Shown here one piece after another: positions 28,154-36,698 of a stretch of DNA of 64,000 nt. Within the stretch, counting starts at the first letter, position 1. The number at the start of each line of letters is the position of its first letter. Location of the stretch: NCBI GenBank assembly GCA_963705835.1, contig CAVPLC010000037.1:1-64000 (forward strand), written 5' to 3'. Below the pieces are notes generated by a model that had not been told where the DNA came from, ran no database searches, and was given only the letters and a program-made list of their open reading frames with translations. The position numbers were made by a program, and so were the translations under genes. Source of the DNA: Palsa-504 sp963705835 (GTDB lineage: Bacteria > Actinomycetota > Actinomycetes > Streptosporangiales > Streptosporangiaceae).

Positions 28154-29855
28154 TCACACCTCCAAGTGTGCCCGCTCCGAGCCGTTTTCACCGGCCGCAC
28201 CGCCCACTGCGCCCACGCGCCGTCCACAGCGTCGCCGGCCGCGCCGCCACGCGCCGTCCCGAGGAGCCCCGGTCATCCCGTCGGGACGGCGCGGCAGGAA
28301 GATGACCGCGAGGACCGCGCTGACCAGCGCGATGCCGCCGCAGGCCCACAGCATCGTGTCCATGCCCTGGACGAACGCGGTCCGGACCGAGTCGAGCAGG
28401 GCCGCCGAACCCACCTCGTGCGCCACCCCCACGCCCGCGACCACGCTGCTCTTGGCCAGCGCCGCGGCCGTCCGCCGGCAGGCCGTTGAGCGCCAGGTGG
28501 CCGCGATAGACCGAGCCGAGCACGGTACCGAGCACGGCCACCCCGATGGTGGCCCCGACCTGCCGCATCGCGGAGATCACCGCCGAGCCCGAGCCGCTGC
28601 GCTCGGCCGACAGGGCGGACAGCGCCGCGTTCATCGTCTGCGGCATCGCCAGCCCGAGCCCCAGCCCGAACGCCACCAGCCACACCGCCGCGAACCCCTC
28701 GCCGCTCGACGCCTTGGTCGAGGCCCCGAACGCGAGCGCGACGGCCATGATGATGAACCCGACCATGACCAGCGCCTTCACGCTGGCCAGCGGCGCGCGC
28801 ACCTGACCGGGCGCCACGACCCGCGGCGAGGCTAGGCCCTCGCGGGGGGGCCTGGGGGGGTCGTCCCCCCGGGCCAGCACCGTGCTGCCGATCATCCCCA
28901 CGACCAGCCCGCCGATCATCGGCAGCAGCCGCAGCCCGCTGCCCAGGGCGTTCGCGCCCTGCACTTCCTGGAAGTACTGCGGCATCGCGTAGAAGATGCC
29001 GAACATCGCGAACGAGACCAGCGTCGCCAGCGTCGTGCCCCAGGTGAAGCCGGCCGACCGGAACAGCCCGAGCTCGATCAGCGGACGCACCCGCCCGGTC
29101 CCGCTGGTGAGCCGGCGCTCCCAGGCCACGAAGACGGCGAGCAGCACGGCCCCGCCCGCGATGGTCGCCAGCGCGACCGTGTCCGTCCAGCCCTTCTGCC
29201 CGGCCTCGATGAAGCCGTAGGTCAGCCCGACCAGGCCCGCGCTGGACAGGATCACGCCCAGCACGTCCACGTTCGGCCGCTGCTCACTGCGCGATTCCGG
29301 CAGCAGGAACGCCACCGCGACCAGCGCCAGCACCACCACGGGCACGTTGATCAGGAAGACCGAGCCCCACCAGAAGTGGTCGAGCAGGTAGCCGCCGACG
29401 ATCGGGCCGATCGGGAAGCTGATGAAGGTCGCCGACGCCATCAGCGCGATGGCCCGCTGCCGCTCCTCGGGCCCGAACAGCACCGGGATCACGGCCAGCG
29501 ACAGCGGGAAGATCGCCGCCGCGCCGATCCCGAGGATGGCGCGGGCCGCGATCAGCTCGCCCGTGTTGGCCGCGTAGGCGCAGGCCAGCGAGCTGGCGCC
29601 GAACAGGGTGAGCGCGACCAGCAGCACCTTCTTACGCCCGAGCCGGTCGCCGAGCAGCCCCGCGGGCAGCATCGCGGCCGCGAGCACCAGGCTGTACGCG
29701 TCAAGGAACCACTGCTGGTCGCTGGTCGAGGCGTGCAGGTCGGTGGCGATCGTGGGCAGGGCCAGGTTGAGCACGGTCAGGTCGAGCCCGACCACGAGCA
29801 CGCTCGCCGCGATCGCGACCAGCGCCCACCACTTGCGAGCCGGGTTGTTCGCCAT
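28154..29855 (-). CDS. DHA2-family MFS drug exporter (one frameshift)
   Basis: About 565 aa with 14 predicted membrane spans. Motif A is GLLGDRLGRKKVLLVALTLF; the first span reads ALVAIAASVLVVGLDLTVLN with the VLDxTVxN-like signature (here GLDLTVLN) of EmrB/QacA exporters. ATG 29855 is chosen with AAAGGA ten bases upstream. Near 28470 the frame shifts: the expected C-terminus, VVAGVGVAHEVGSAALLDSV and the last span, continues in another frame to 28154. A GC-palindromic repeat lies in the loop at 28839-28874. Cotranscribed with the TetR regulator. Confidence 0.88.
28839..28874. repeat. GC-rich palindromic repeat, divergent copy, inside the exporter gene
   Basis: Runs of seven G, seven G and six C in a spaced palindromic arrangement, reading GGGGGGACGACCCCCCC on the minus strand. 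Related to copies at 32561, 43895 and 55684. It adds about a dozen residues (ARGDDPPRPPREG) to a cytoplasmic loop and keeps the frame open. Confidence 0.65.
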
Positions 29856-29879
29856 GACGTTCACATCCTTTCGGCAGTA

Positions 29880-29960
29880 ACATCTAAATGAGAGTCACTA
29901 TCAAAAGTATGTGTCATCCATTTGGAAGTGTCAACCACTTGGAAGTGTCAACCGCTTCCA
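29880..29960 (-). promoter_or_regulatory. Promoter and repeated operator-like sequence for exporter/TetR operon
   Basis: On the minus strand TTGACA occurs before CTTCCAAATGGATGACA and then CATACT, a plausible -35/-10 pair with 17-bp spacing. On the plus strand TTGGAAGTGTCAACC is repeated twice in tandem (about 29923-29957). Repeats of this kind upstream of a TetR-controlled pump are candidate operators. Confidence 0.5.
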
Positions 29961-30085
29961 GGCGGCGTCCGCGGCCGACGCCAACCACGTCGTTGTGACA
30001 CCCACGTCGTCTGGTGCACGTCGTTGTGGCAACGACGTGGCTGAAGCGACAGCATTCGGGCCACGCCCCGGCCAGCACATGAAAC

Positions 30086-30113
30086 GGGGGCCCCAGGAAA
30101 CCCTGGAGCCCCC
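30086..30113 (-). terminator. Hairpin terminator downstream of the sedolisin gene
   Basis: GGGGGCCCCAGG and CCTGGAGCCCCC pair almost perfectly around a short AAAC-containing loop, about 70 bp past the sedolisin stop. There is no U run, as is common in actinobacteria. An upstream palindrome CCACGTCGTTG/CAACGACGTGG lies at 29984-30052. Confidence 0.6.
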
Positions 30114-30133
30114 AGTGCAACACCCGTAGGTTC

Positions 30134-30200
30134 AGCCCTGCAGCCCGGTCAGCCCTGCAGCCTGGTCAGCCCTGCAGCCTGGTCAGCCCTGCAGCCTGGT
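30134..30200. repeat. 17-bp tandem repeat covering the sedolisin stop codon
   Basis: CAGCCCTGCAGCCTGGT is repeated four times head to tail, the innermost copy including the gene's last codons and stop. The unit is not a multiple of three, so only the first copy is translated. Confidence 0.8.
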
Positions 30201-31805
30201 CAGCAGCGCGGTACCGTCCGGAACGCCCAGGCCCGTGCAGGCGTCCCACCCCGGCCCGGCCGAGTAGGCGCCGTTGTTCCCGCTGGTGATGTCGCGCAAG
30301 CCGGGCACGTCGGCGCCGGGCGTCACGCCCGCGTAGAGCAGCGGCTGCAGCAGCCCGAACCGCTTGCCGGTCGCCTGCGCGAGCCGCGCCACCAGCGCCG
30401 ACCACAGCGGCGCGACCGCGCTGGTCCCGCCCACCACCTGGGCCTGGCCGCCGGAGTAGATGTTGTACCCGGTGGTCGGGTCGGCGTTCCCCGCCACATC
30501 GGGCACCCCGCGCCCCCCGGCACCGCTCCCCGACCCGCCGCCGGACGAGGTCCCGCCCGCCCGCGCCGGCACCCCGGCGCTGGCCTGCCACGCCGGCACC
30601 GCGAACTGGTCGCTGACCCCGCCGCCCCCGGCGCCCTCGTTGGACGCCAGCTCGTTCCAGACCACCTCCGAGCTCACCGCGCCGGTGGACGGGTCGGCAA
30701 GCAGCTTGGTCCCGCCGCAGCCCAGCGCGTACGGGCTGGACGCCGGGAAGTCGACGTGCTGCTGGCCGTCGGTGACGCCGTCGGTGCTGCCGTTGTCGCC
30801 CGCGGCCGCGCACACCGTGATGCCGAGGGCAGCCGCGTCCGACATCGCCTGGTTCATCGCCGACAGCCCCTGCGCGGTCCACGAGTCCTCGGACTGCCCC
30901 CAGCTGATCGAGATCGCGATCGGCGCCGGGGTCGCCTGCGCGGCGTCGGAGATCGCGTCGACGAAGCCCTGGTCGCCGTTGTTCGGCCCGAAGTACACCA
31001 CCTGCGCCGCGCCGGGCGCGACCGCGCCGATCACGTCGATGTCCAGGCTGACCTCCACGTTGGCCCCGCTGGTGTCCGCGGGGTTGTTGGCCGCCCCGTC
31101 CACGCTGGCCGCGCTGACCGACGGGGTGGCAATGCCCAGGCTGCCGAAATATGCGTCCAGGTCGCTGGTGGTGAAGCCGCCGCCGAGCTCGATCACCGCG
31201 ACCGTCTGCCCGGCCCCGGTCGTGCCGGCCGGGAAGTTGTAGATCTGGGCCACCTGGTTCGGCGGGTACGAGGTGCCCGGCGACGCGGCGGCCCCGGACC
31301 CCGCGGCGCCCCTGGTCCGGAAGTGCGGCACGGCCGAAGGCCGGGTGTCCAGGCCGAGCACCGCGGTCACCACGCCGGCCAGCGCGGCGGGCACGTACAG
31401 CGGCCCCTCCCGGTACCGGTGCGTGACCTGGCGGCCCGCGTGGTCCGGACTGCGGACCAGGGCCAGCGTGGTGCCGAACGCCCCCGCCAGATCGCCCAGC
31501 GTCCCCGCCACCTTGATCCGCCGGGTCGCCGCGTGGACGGCGGTGACCTCCAGGCCGCGGCTGCCGAGCTCGCGGCGGACCAGGTCCACGTCGGCGGGGT
31601 CGGCCCCGTACCCCTCGGCCAGCTGATCGCTGGTCAGCACGGTCGGCCCGGCGACGATCTCGGCGGGAAGCTCGGCCCGCCGCCTGACCAGCACCGTGAT
31701 TTCAGCCCGCTCCGAGGTGTCCAGCGGCCCGGCCGCCGTCGCGTCGGGGAGCGACGCGCGATCGCTGCCCGCGAGTTGCACCAAAGATCCAGATTCGTCC
31801 GGCAT
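30183..31805 (-). CDS. Sedolisin (S53) family serine-carboxyl peptidase
   Basis: 540 aa. The N-terminal about 170 residues form the pro-kumamolisin activation domain (DQLAEGYGADPADVDLVRRE and RYREGPLYVPAALAGVV). The catalytic domain has the E-x3-D pair in NVEVSLDIDVIG, the oxyanion Asp region AAAGDNGSTDG and the nucleophile in GGTSAVAPLWSALVARL. The calcium site is DITSGNNGAYSAGPGWDACT. The acid endopeptidase would be self-processed and act outside the cell, yet no signal peptide is visible at the N-terminus (MPDESGSLVQLAGSDRASLP), which is usual for bacterial kumamolisin-like members. Single gene, own terminator. Confidence 0.93.
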   Translation of the reverse strand: MPDESGSLVQLAGSDRASLPDATAAGPLDTSERAEITVLVRRRAELPAEIVAGPTVLTSDQLAEGYGADPADVDLVRRELGSRGLEVTAVHAATRRIKVAGTLGDLAGAFGTTLALVRSPDHAGRQVTHRYREGPLYVPAALAGVVTAVLGLDTRPSAVPHFRTRGAAGSGAAASPGTSYPPNQVAQIYNFPAGTTGAGQTVAVIELGGGFTTSDLDAYFGSLGIATPSVSAASVDGAANNPADTSGANVEVSLDIDVIGAVAPGAAQVVYFGPNNGDQGFVDAISDAAQATPAPIAISISWGQSEDSWTAQGLSAMNQAMSDAAALGITVCAAAGDNGSTDGVTDGQQHVDFPASSPYALGCGGTKLLADPSTGAVSSEVVWNELASNEGAGGGGVSDQFAVPAWQASAGVPARAGGTSSGGGSGSGAGGRGVPDVAGNADPTTGYNIYSGGQAQVVGGTSAVAPLWSALVARLAQATGKRFGLLQPLLYAGVTPGADVPGLRDITSGNNGAYSAGPGWDACTGLGVPDGTALLTRLQG

Positions 31806-31882
31806 TGTTAGCTCCGCTCAGTTAGGTGCCGGGGCGATACCCCGCAAGGCGAATTCTTCCGTCCTGGACGAGAGAACCACGT

Positions 31883-31914
31883 CCCGTTCGGAAAGAATTA
31901 TTTATTCCGAACGG
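31883..31914 (-). terminator. Hairpin after the alanine-racemase-like gene
   Basis: CCGTTCGGAA and TTCCGAACGG form a perfect 10-bp stem with an AT-rich loop, about 45 bp past the stop at 31956, so a terminator is likely. The right arm belongs to a dispersed sequence also found near 27086, 51216 and 58217. Confidence 0.55.
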
Positions 31915-31955
31915 ATCGTGGTGACAGCGGTCGTGATACACGTAGAAAGCGCCCG

Positions 31956-33272
31956 TCAGAAAAAGGCGTGCACCATATCGATCACCGTCTCGTCGTCGTT
32001 GACGACCACCAGCACACGCCACTTGTCGAGCGTGGTGCAGGGGTGCGAAATGCCCAGCGCGACCACGTCGCCGGGCGCCAGCGCCGCGCCCGGGTCCACG
32101 CGCAGGAAGGCGTGCTGGTCGTTGAGCTCGGTCACCGCCCAGCCCGGGCCGGCGGTCTCGCGTGAGCCGTCCGCCCGCCGCACCCGCAACGGCACCGGCA
32201 GCCCCTTGTCGAAGCCCACGTCGCGGCGGCCGGCGCCCAGCAGCGCCAGGCCCGGCTCGGGCCGGGACAGCACCTGCGCCCACAGCTCGAGCGCGGGCCG
32301 CAGCGCCGGCGCGCCCGCCGCGCCCCGCCCGGCCGGGGAGATGGTGCCGTAGAACCCGTGATCGTAGGTCAGGTACGCGCCGCTGCGCAGGATGACCTGC
32401 ACGTCGCCGCCCCTACCCCCGGTCAGCGCGTCGGTGACCACGTTGAAGTACGCGCTCCCGCCCGCGGTCACGATTCCTCCGAGCGCGTCACCCAGGGCCC
32501 GCAGCCGCCGGCAGAACGCGGCCACGCTGTCGAGCACCTGCGCCGAGCTGTCGCCGTCTTTTCTGGGGGGACCCATCCCCCCAGACCCCCCTTGGATACT
32601 CCCCTCGTACCCGGCCACGCCCGCCACCGTGAGCGTGCCGGTGGCGTCCGCCGCCTTGGCCACGTCCAGGGCCTGCTCGTCGGTGCGGCAGCCGGTGCGC
32701 CCGCCGGCGTGCCCGATCTCGACCAGGACCGGCAGCGGGCGGGCAGCCCGGTGGTGCTGCAGGACCCGGTCCAGGATCCGCACGCCGTCCGGGCTGTCGA
32801 CGTAGCAGTAGGCCTCGAAGCCGGGATCGGCGGCCAGCTCGCCGGCCAGCCAGGCGATGCCCGCCTGGTCGGTCAGCTCGTTGGCCAGCAGCAGCCGCCC
32901 GAACCCGAACGCCCGGTACGCCTGCAGCTGACCGATCGTCGCCACGGTGATGCCCCAGGCGCCGTGGGCCAGTTGCATGGCGGCCAGCTCGGGAGACATG
33001 GCGGTCTTGCCGTGCGGCGCCAGGGCCACCCCGGCCCGGTCGCAGTAGCTTGCCATCGCCGCGATGTTGTTCCGCAGCGCGCTGTCGCGCACGGTGAGCA
33101 GCGGGTAGGTGAACCCCGCGGTGTGCAGGCCCGGCCGCGCCGCCGCCAGCGCCGCCGCGCTGACCCCGTCCCGCGCGGCCAGCGACCCGAAGCCCTTCTC
33201 GGTCGCCTCGATCGGCCGCTCGCGCAGCGTCCGCAGCCGCTCCGCCACCAGCGGCGGCAGTGGATAACTCAC
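31956..33272 (-). CDS. PLP-dependent amino acid deaminase/D-threonine aldolase-like enzyme
   Basis: 438 aa. GTG 33272 is chosen because GGAGGGCGGA precedes it. The N-terminal half is an alanine-racemase-type TIM barrel: the PLP lysine is in VALAPHGKTAMSPELAAMQL, followed by VLVEIGHAGGRTGCRTDEQA. The C-terminal beta domain carries LNDQHAFLRV and ALGISHPCTTLDKW, where His and Cys bind the zinc of D-serine dehydratase (DSD1)-like enzymes. So elimination or aldol cleavage of a D- or beta-hydroxy amino acid is expected; the substrate is unknown. A 35-bp palindrome at 32561-32595 inserts QGGSGGMGPPRK in frame. Confidence 0.85.
   Translation of the reverse strand: MSYPLPPLVAERLRTLRERPIEATEKGFGSLAARDGVSAAALAAARPGLHTAGFTYPLLTVRDSALRNNIAAMASYCDRAGVALAPHGKTAMSPELAAMQLAHGAWGITVATIGQLQAYRAFGFGRLLLANELTDQAGIAWLAGELAADPGFEAYCYVDSPDGVRILDRVLQHHRAARPLPVLVEIGHAGGRTGCRTDEQALDVAKAADATGTLTVAGVAGYEGSIQGGSGGMGPPRKDGDSSAQVLDSVAAFCRRLRALGDALGGIVTAGGSAYFNVVTDALTGGRGGDVQVILRSGAYLTYDHGFYGTISPAGRGAAGAPALRPALELWAQVLSRPEPGLALLGAGRRDVGFDKGLPVPLRVRRADGSRETAGPGWAVTELNDQHAFLRVDPGAALAPGDVVALGISHPCTTLDKWRVLVVVNDDETVIDMVHAFF
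32561..32595. repeat. 35-bp GC palindrome, in-frame inside the PLP enzyme gene
   Basis: Identical over all 35 bases to 55684-55718 and in the same orientation on the plus strand. It starts TTCTGGGGGGACCCATCC. G6/C6 arms flank a short loop. Here it is read on the minus strand as GGSGGMGPPR without a frame change. Confidence 0.85.
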
Positions 33273-33416
33273 TCCGCCCTCCGTCCTGTATGCACCCGCG
33301 ACATTACCCTGGGAACCATCGGTGACCGATTCCGTACCACTTGTTGCGATATACGCCGTCCCTGGGTCATGATGAAGCGGACCGCGGGTTTGAAAGGCCT
33401 GGACGGAAGGGTCACA

Positions 33417-34707
33417 GTGAAACGTGCTGTGCCGCCGCGTGCCACCTTCCGCGACGTGTTCGCGATCCGCGAGTTCCGCGCCGTGTTCTTCGCCGAGCTG
33501 CTCTCGGTGGCGGGCGACCGCCTGGCCCTGGTCGCCCTGACCCTGCTGGTCTACGACCGCACGAGGTCGCCGCTGCTGGCTGCCATCACCTACGCGGCGG
33601 GCTACCTGCCCTGGGTGATCGGCGGCCTGTTCCTGGCCGGCCTGGCCGACCGGCGCCCCCGGCGCTCGGTGATGGTGACGTGCGACGCGGTCCGCGCCGT
33701 CCTGGTGGGGACCATGGCGGCCCCGCACGTGCCGCTGGCGGCGCTGGTGGCGCTGCTGTTCGCGGCCACCATGTTCGCGCCCCCGTTCGAGTCGGCGCGC
33801 GCCGCCATCACCCCCGACATCCTGCAGGGCGAACGGTACGCGCTGGGCACGGCGGCGCTGCAGACCACGATGCTGGGCGCCGAGGTGACCGGCGCGGTCG
33901 GGGGAGGGCTCGCGGTGGCGTTCATCGGCGTGCGGCCGTCCCTGGGCATCGACGCCGCGACGTTCGTGCTGTCCGGCTTGTTAATAGGTCTGGGAGTCCG
34001 CGCCCGCCCGGCCGCCGCCTCGCCGGATACCGCCACCGAATCCGCGCTGGCGCAGCTGCGGGGCGGGTTCGGGCTGGTCTTCGGCAACCCGGCGCTGCGG
34101 ACCTTGCTGCTGCTCGGCTGGCTGGTGGCCTTCTACACGATCCCGCAGGCCGTCGCCGCCCCGTACGTGCACAGACTCGGCGGAGGGCCGATCGCGACCG
34201 GGGTGGTGCTGGCGTCCACCGTCTTGACCACCACGATCGCCACGCCGCTGTTCACCAGGTTCGTCCGTCCGCGCCGGCGGCTCGCGCTGATGGGGCCGCT
34301 GGCCGTTATGACCTGCGCGACGCTGGTCCTGACGGCCCTCCGTCCGGGTCTTGCCGTCTCACTCGTGATCTTCTCGGCCTCGGCCGCGTTCGGCATCTAC
34401 CAGATCGCGGCCAACACGGCGTTCGTGGTCAGGGTGCCCAACGAACGGCGGGCTCAGGCGTTCGGCATTGCCAACATGGGGGTCATTGTCGGCCAGGGGG
34501 CCGCCTTTGTCGCGGCCGGGCGCCGCCGCGGGAGTGGTTTCTCCGGCGGTGGTCATCGCCATAGGAGGCGGGATTGGTGCGGTGGCTGCTTTTGTCCTGA
34601 CGCTCAGGTGGCGCCACGTGTCACCACCCGGCGGGCGTCATGCGGCGGGACGGCGTCCCGGTCACGCCGCGGTTAGAAGCTCGGCGCCGCTGAGCGGGTC
34701 TTCCTAA
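33417..34707 (+). CDS. MFS transporter, enterobactin-exporter-like (one frameshift)
   Basis: About 430 aa with 12 spans. GTG 33417 follows GGAAGG; the N-terminus reads TFRDVFAIREFRAVFFAELL, then SVAGDRLALVALTLLVYDRT, typical of EntS/MFS_3-type permeases. The loop GLADRRPRRSVMVTCDAVRA is motif A. A shift near 34518 (in GCCGGGCGCCGCCGCGGG) interrupts the last span: the expected GAAAGVVSPAVVIAIGGGIG continues in another frame to 34707. Divergent from the PLP enzyme gene with a 144-bp intergenic region. Confidence 0.85.
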
Positions 34708-34964
34708 CAGCGGCTGCAGACTTTTGCTCAAGTCCACGTGTCACGCATTGCGGGTTCCTCTCTCAGGTCAGATTCGGCCGGCTGTCAGGCACTGATCATT
34801 GCCAGCTGACGCGCATGATTGCTCTCCCTCCGGCAGTGAAATGCGGTCGGGTGACAAACCGGCGGCGCAAGCACGCCAGGTAATCGTGGCTCGTCAATCA
34901 CCATTTAGCGCCTCTTTGTCGCACGATGTAGGCGATTCGCACTCAATAGTGCGCAAGATGGCTG
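34708..34964. other. Intergenic region upstream of the first GGDEF gene
   Basis: No gene. Contains GCACGCCAGGTAATCGTGGC (34868-34887), which is matched with few differences at 38951-38970 upstream of the second GGDEF gene, so the homology between the two leaders reaches at least 150 bp. Confidence 0.6.
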
Positions 34965-35020
34965 AGATGAGCTAAGGTAGCTATACGGAGCTAGTCCTTT
35001 ACGGTGAGCTTCCGACTAGA
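34965..35020 (+). promoter_or_regulatory. 56-bp conserved leader, copy 1
   Basis: Begins AGATGAGCTAAGGTAGCTAT and matches 39045-39100 with one mismatch. It sits 37 bp before the ATG of the first GGDEF gene, a non-coding stretch better conserved than the surrounding DNA. Confidence 0.7.
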
Positions 35021-35056
35021 CAGGAGCCTGTCGAGTCCCATCTGGAACGGTGGACC

Positions 35057-36419
35057 ATGGACGCCACGCCCATCACTCGCCGCCTGCTGGCGCGCGCGGC
35101 CGTGCCGAGGTGGGCCTGGTGGCGGCTTCCCTGGCTGCTGCGCTGCTACACGGGCGCCGCGCCGCTGGCCATGGTCGTGCTGATCGGGTACGCCCTGTCC
35201 CAGACGACCTGGCACGCCGCGGACCTGCTGAAGTTCATGCTGCTGCTGGGCTGCGCGCTGGTCTCGGTCGCCGCGACCCCGCGGAATGCGTACGTGAAGC
35301 CGGGCATGGTGCGGGACTTCATCACCGCCTGGGTGCTGCCGGTCGCGATCTTGCTGCCGCCGGTCTACGCCATGGTGATGCCGGTCCCGATCTACCTGTT
35401 CACCCAGTTCCTGGCTCCCCGCCCCAGGGTCGTGTACAAGCGGGTGTTCAGCGCGGCGGTCATCTCGCTGGCCTACGGCGCCGCGGCGCTGTTGTTCCGG
35501 GTCTTCCCCGCCTCGTTCGCCGGGCCCTCGATCGGCACCGGACTGCACGCGCTGACCTGGACCGTGGCGGTGGCCGCGTGCGAGATCGTGGGCGGGCGGG
35601 GACACCAGTTGCTCATCGTGGGCGCGATCAAGCTGTCCGATCCCGCGGGTCAAGCTGGCCAGCCTGCTGCTGAACCGCGAGGCGCTACAGGGTGACTTCG
35701 CCGAGTTCGACCTGGCCATCCTGATCACCGTGGTGGTCGCGGTCAACGCGGTGCTGGCCATCTTCGCGGTGCCGACCGTGCTGCTGGCCCGGCGGTTCAT
35801 GATGCACGCCCAGCTGCTCGAAAAGTCCAGGATCGACACCAAGACCGGGCTGCTCAACGCCTCCACGTGGGAAAGCGAAGCCGAGATCGAGCTGGCGCGC
35901 GCCGTCCGTACGCATACCCCGTTGTCGGTCGCGCTGGTGGACATCGATCACTTCAAGGCGGTCAACGACACCTACGGCCACCTGGTGGGGGACAAGGCAC
36001 TGCGCGCGGTCACCGACGCGCTGCGCGGCCACCTGCGCGGGTACGACCTGGCCGGGCGGTTCGGCGGCGAGGAGTTCGCCATCCTGCTGCCGCACGCCAC
36101 CGAGGTAGACGCGATGCGCGTGGCCGAGCGCCTGCGCGCGCACGTCGCCGCGATGACGATCCCGGTCGACGACGACGACGAGTCCGCGGGCCACGTCAGG
36201 CTCACGATCTCGGTCGGCGTGGCGGCCCTGGACGGCTCGAACCGCGAGCTGACCGACATGATGGCCGCCGCCGACTCGGCCCTGTACTACGCCAAGGAAA
36301 CCGGCCGCAACAGGACCCACGTGATCACCGCCACCGCGCAGGCCTCCTGTATTCTGCCCGGAATCGGGCAGGATACTTGCCTAAATCCGCGCCCAGCGCG
36401 TAAGAATGAGCATGCCTGA
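35057..36419 (+). CDS. Membrane diguanylate cyclase (GGDEF), copy 1, one frameshift
   Basis: About 450 aa once a shift near 35643 is bridged; the second copy at 39125 shows the intact arrangement. The N-terminal 200 residues form a five- or six-span membrane sensor (WAWWRLPWLLRCYTGAAPLA, FITAWVLPVAILLPPVYAMV). The C-terminal GGDEF domain begins SRIDTKTGLLNASTWESEAE, with DIDHFKAVNDTYGHLVGDKA and active-site RFGGEEFAILLPHA. RGYD lies exactly five residues before GGEEF, fitting the product-inhibition I-site RxxD. It should synthesise cyclic di-GMP if the frame is intact in the organism. Confidence 0.9.
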
Positions 36420-36681
36420 CCCTTTCCCGCAGGACCTCGCGCGCTACCTGGCCGCCTCCACCGGCCTGCCCCAGCCCACCGCGGTCCGGGTCATCGCCGA
36501 CGTGACCACCTACTTCGGCGAAACGATCGAGGAGTTCGTCCGCAGGCGCCACGGCGAGTTGCGGCGACGCCAGCGCAAGAACGACGAGATCTGGCCGCTG
36601 ATCGCGGCCGAGCTCGGACAGCGCCGGTTCGCGGCGCCCCCGATGTCGGAGCGTCAGCTCCGGCGCCTGGTCTACACGTAG
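36406..36681 (+). CDS. Small hypothetical protein
   Basis: 91 aa, starting at ATG 36406 (or 36412), overlapping the end of the GGDEF gene by 14 bases. The sequence MSMPDPFPQDLARYLAASTG onward is helical and basic (RRRHGELRRRQRKNDEIWPL), probably a small nucleic-acid- or protein-binding helical protein. It ends 17 bp before glmS. The overlap suggests cotranscription with the cyclase. No family recognised. Confidence 0.65.
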   Translation: MSMPDPFPQDLARYLAASTGLPQPTAVRVIADVTTYFGETIEEFVRRRHGELRRRQRKNDEIWPLIAAELGQRRFAAPPMSERQLRRLVYT

Positions 36682-36698
36682 CGAAGGGAAGAGTGCAG

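Noticed and set aside
31956..33728. Upstream extension of the PLP enzyme frame to 33728
   Set aside because: The extra 150 codons are antisense to the MFS gene and low in complexity; a good ribosome-binding site precedes GTG 33272.
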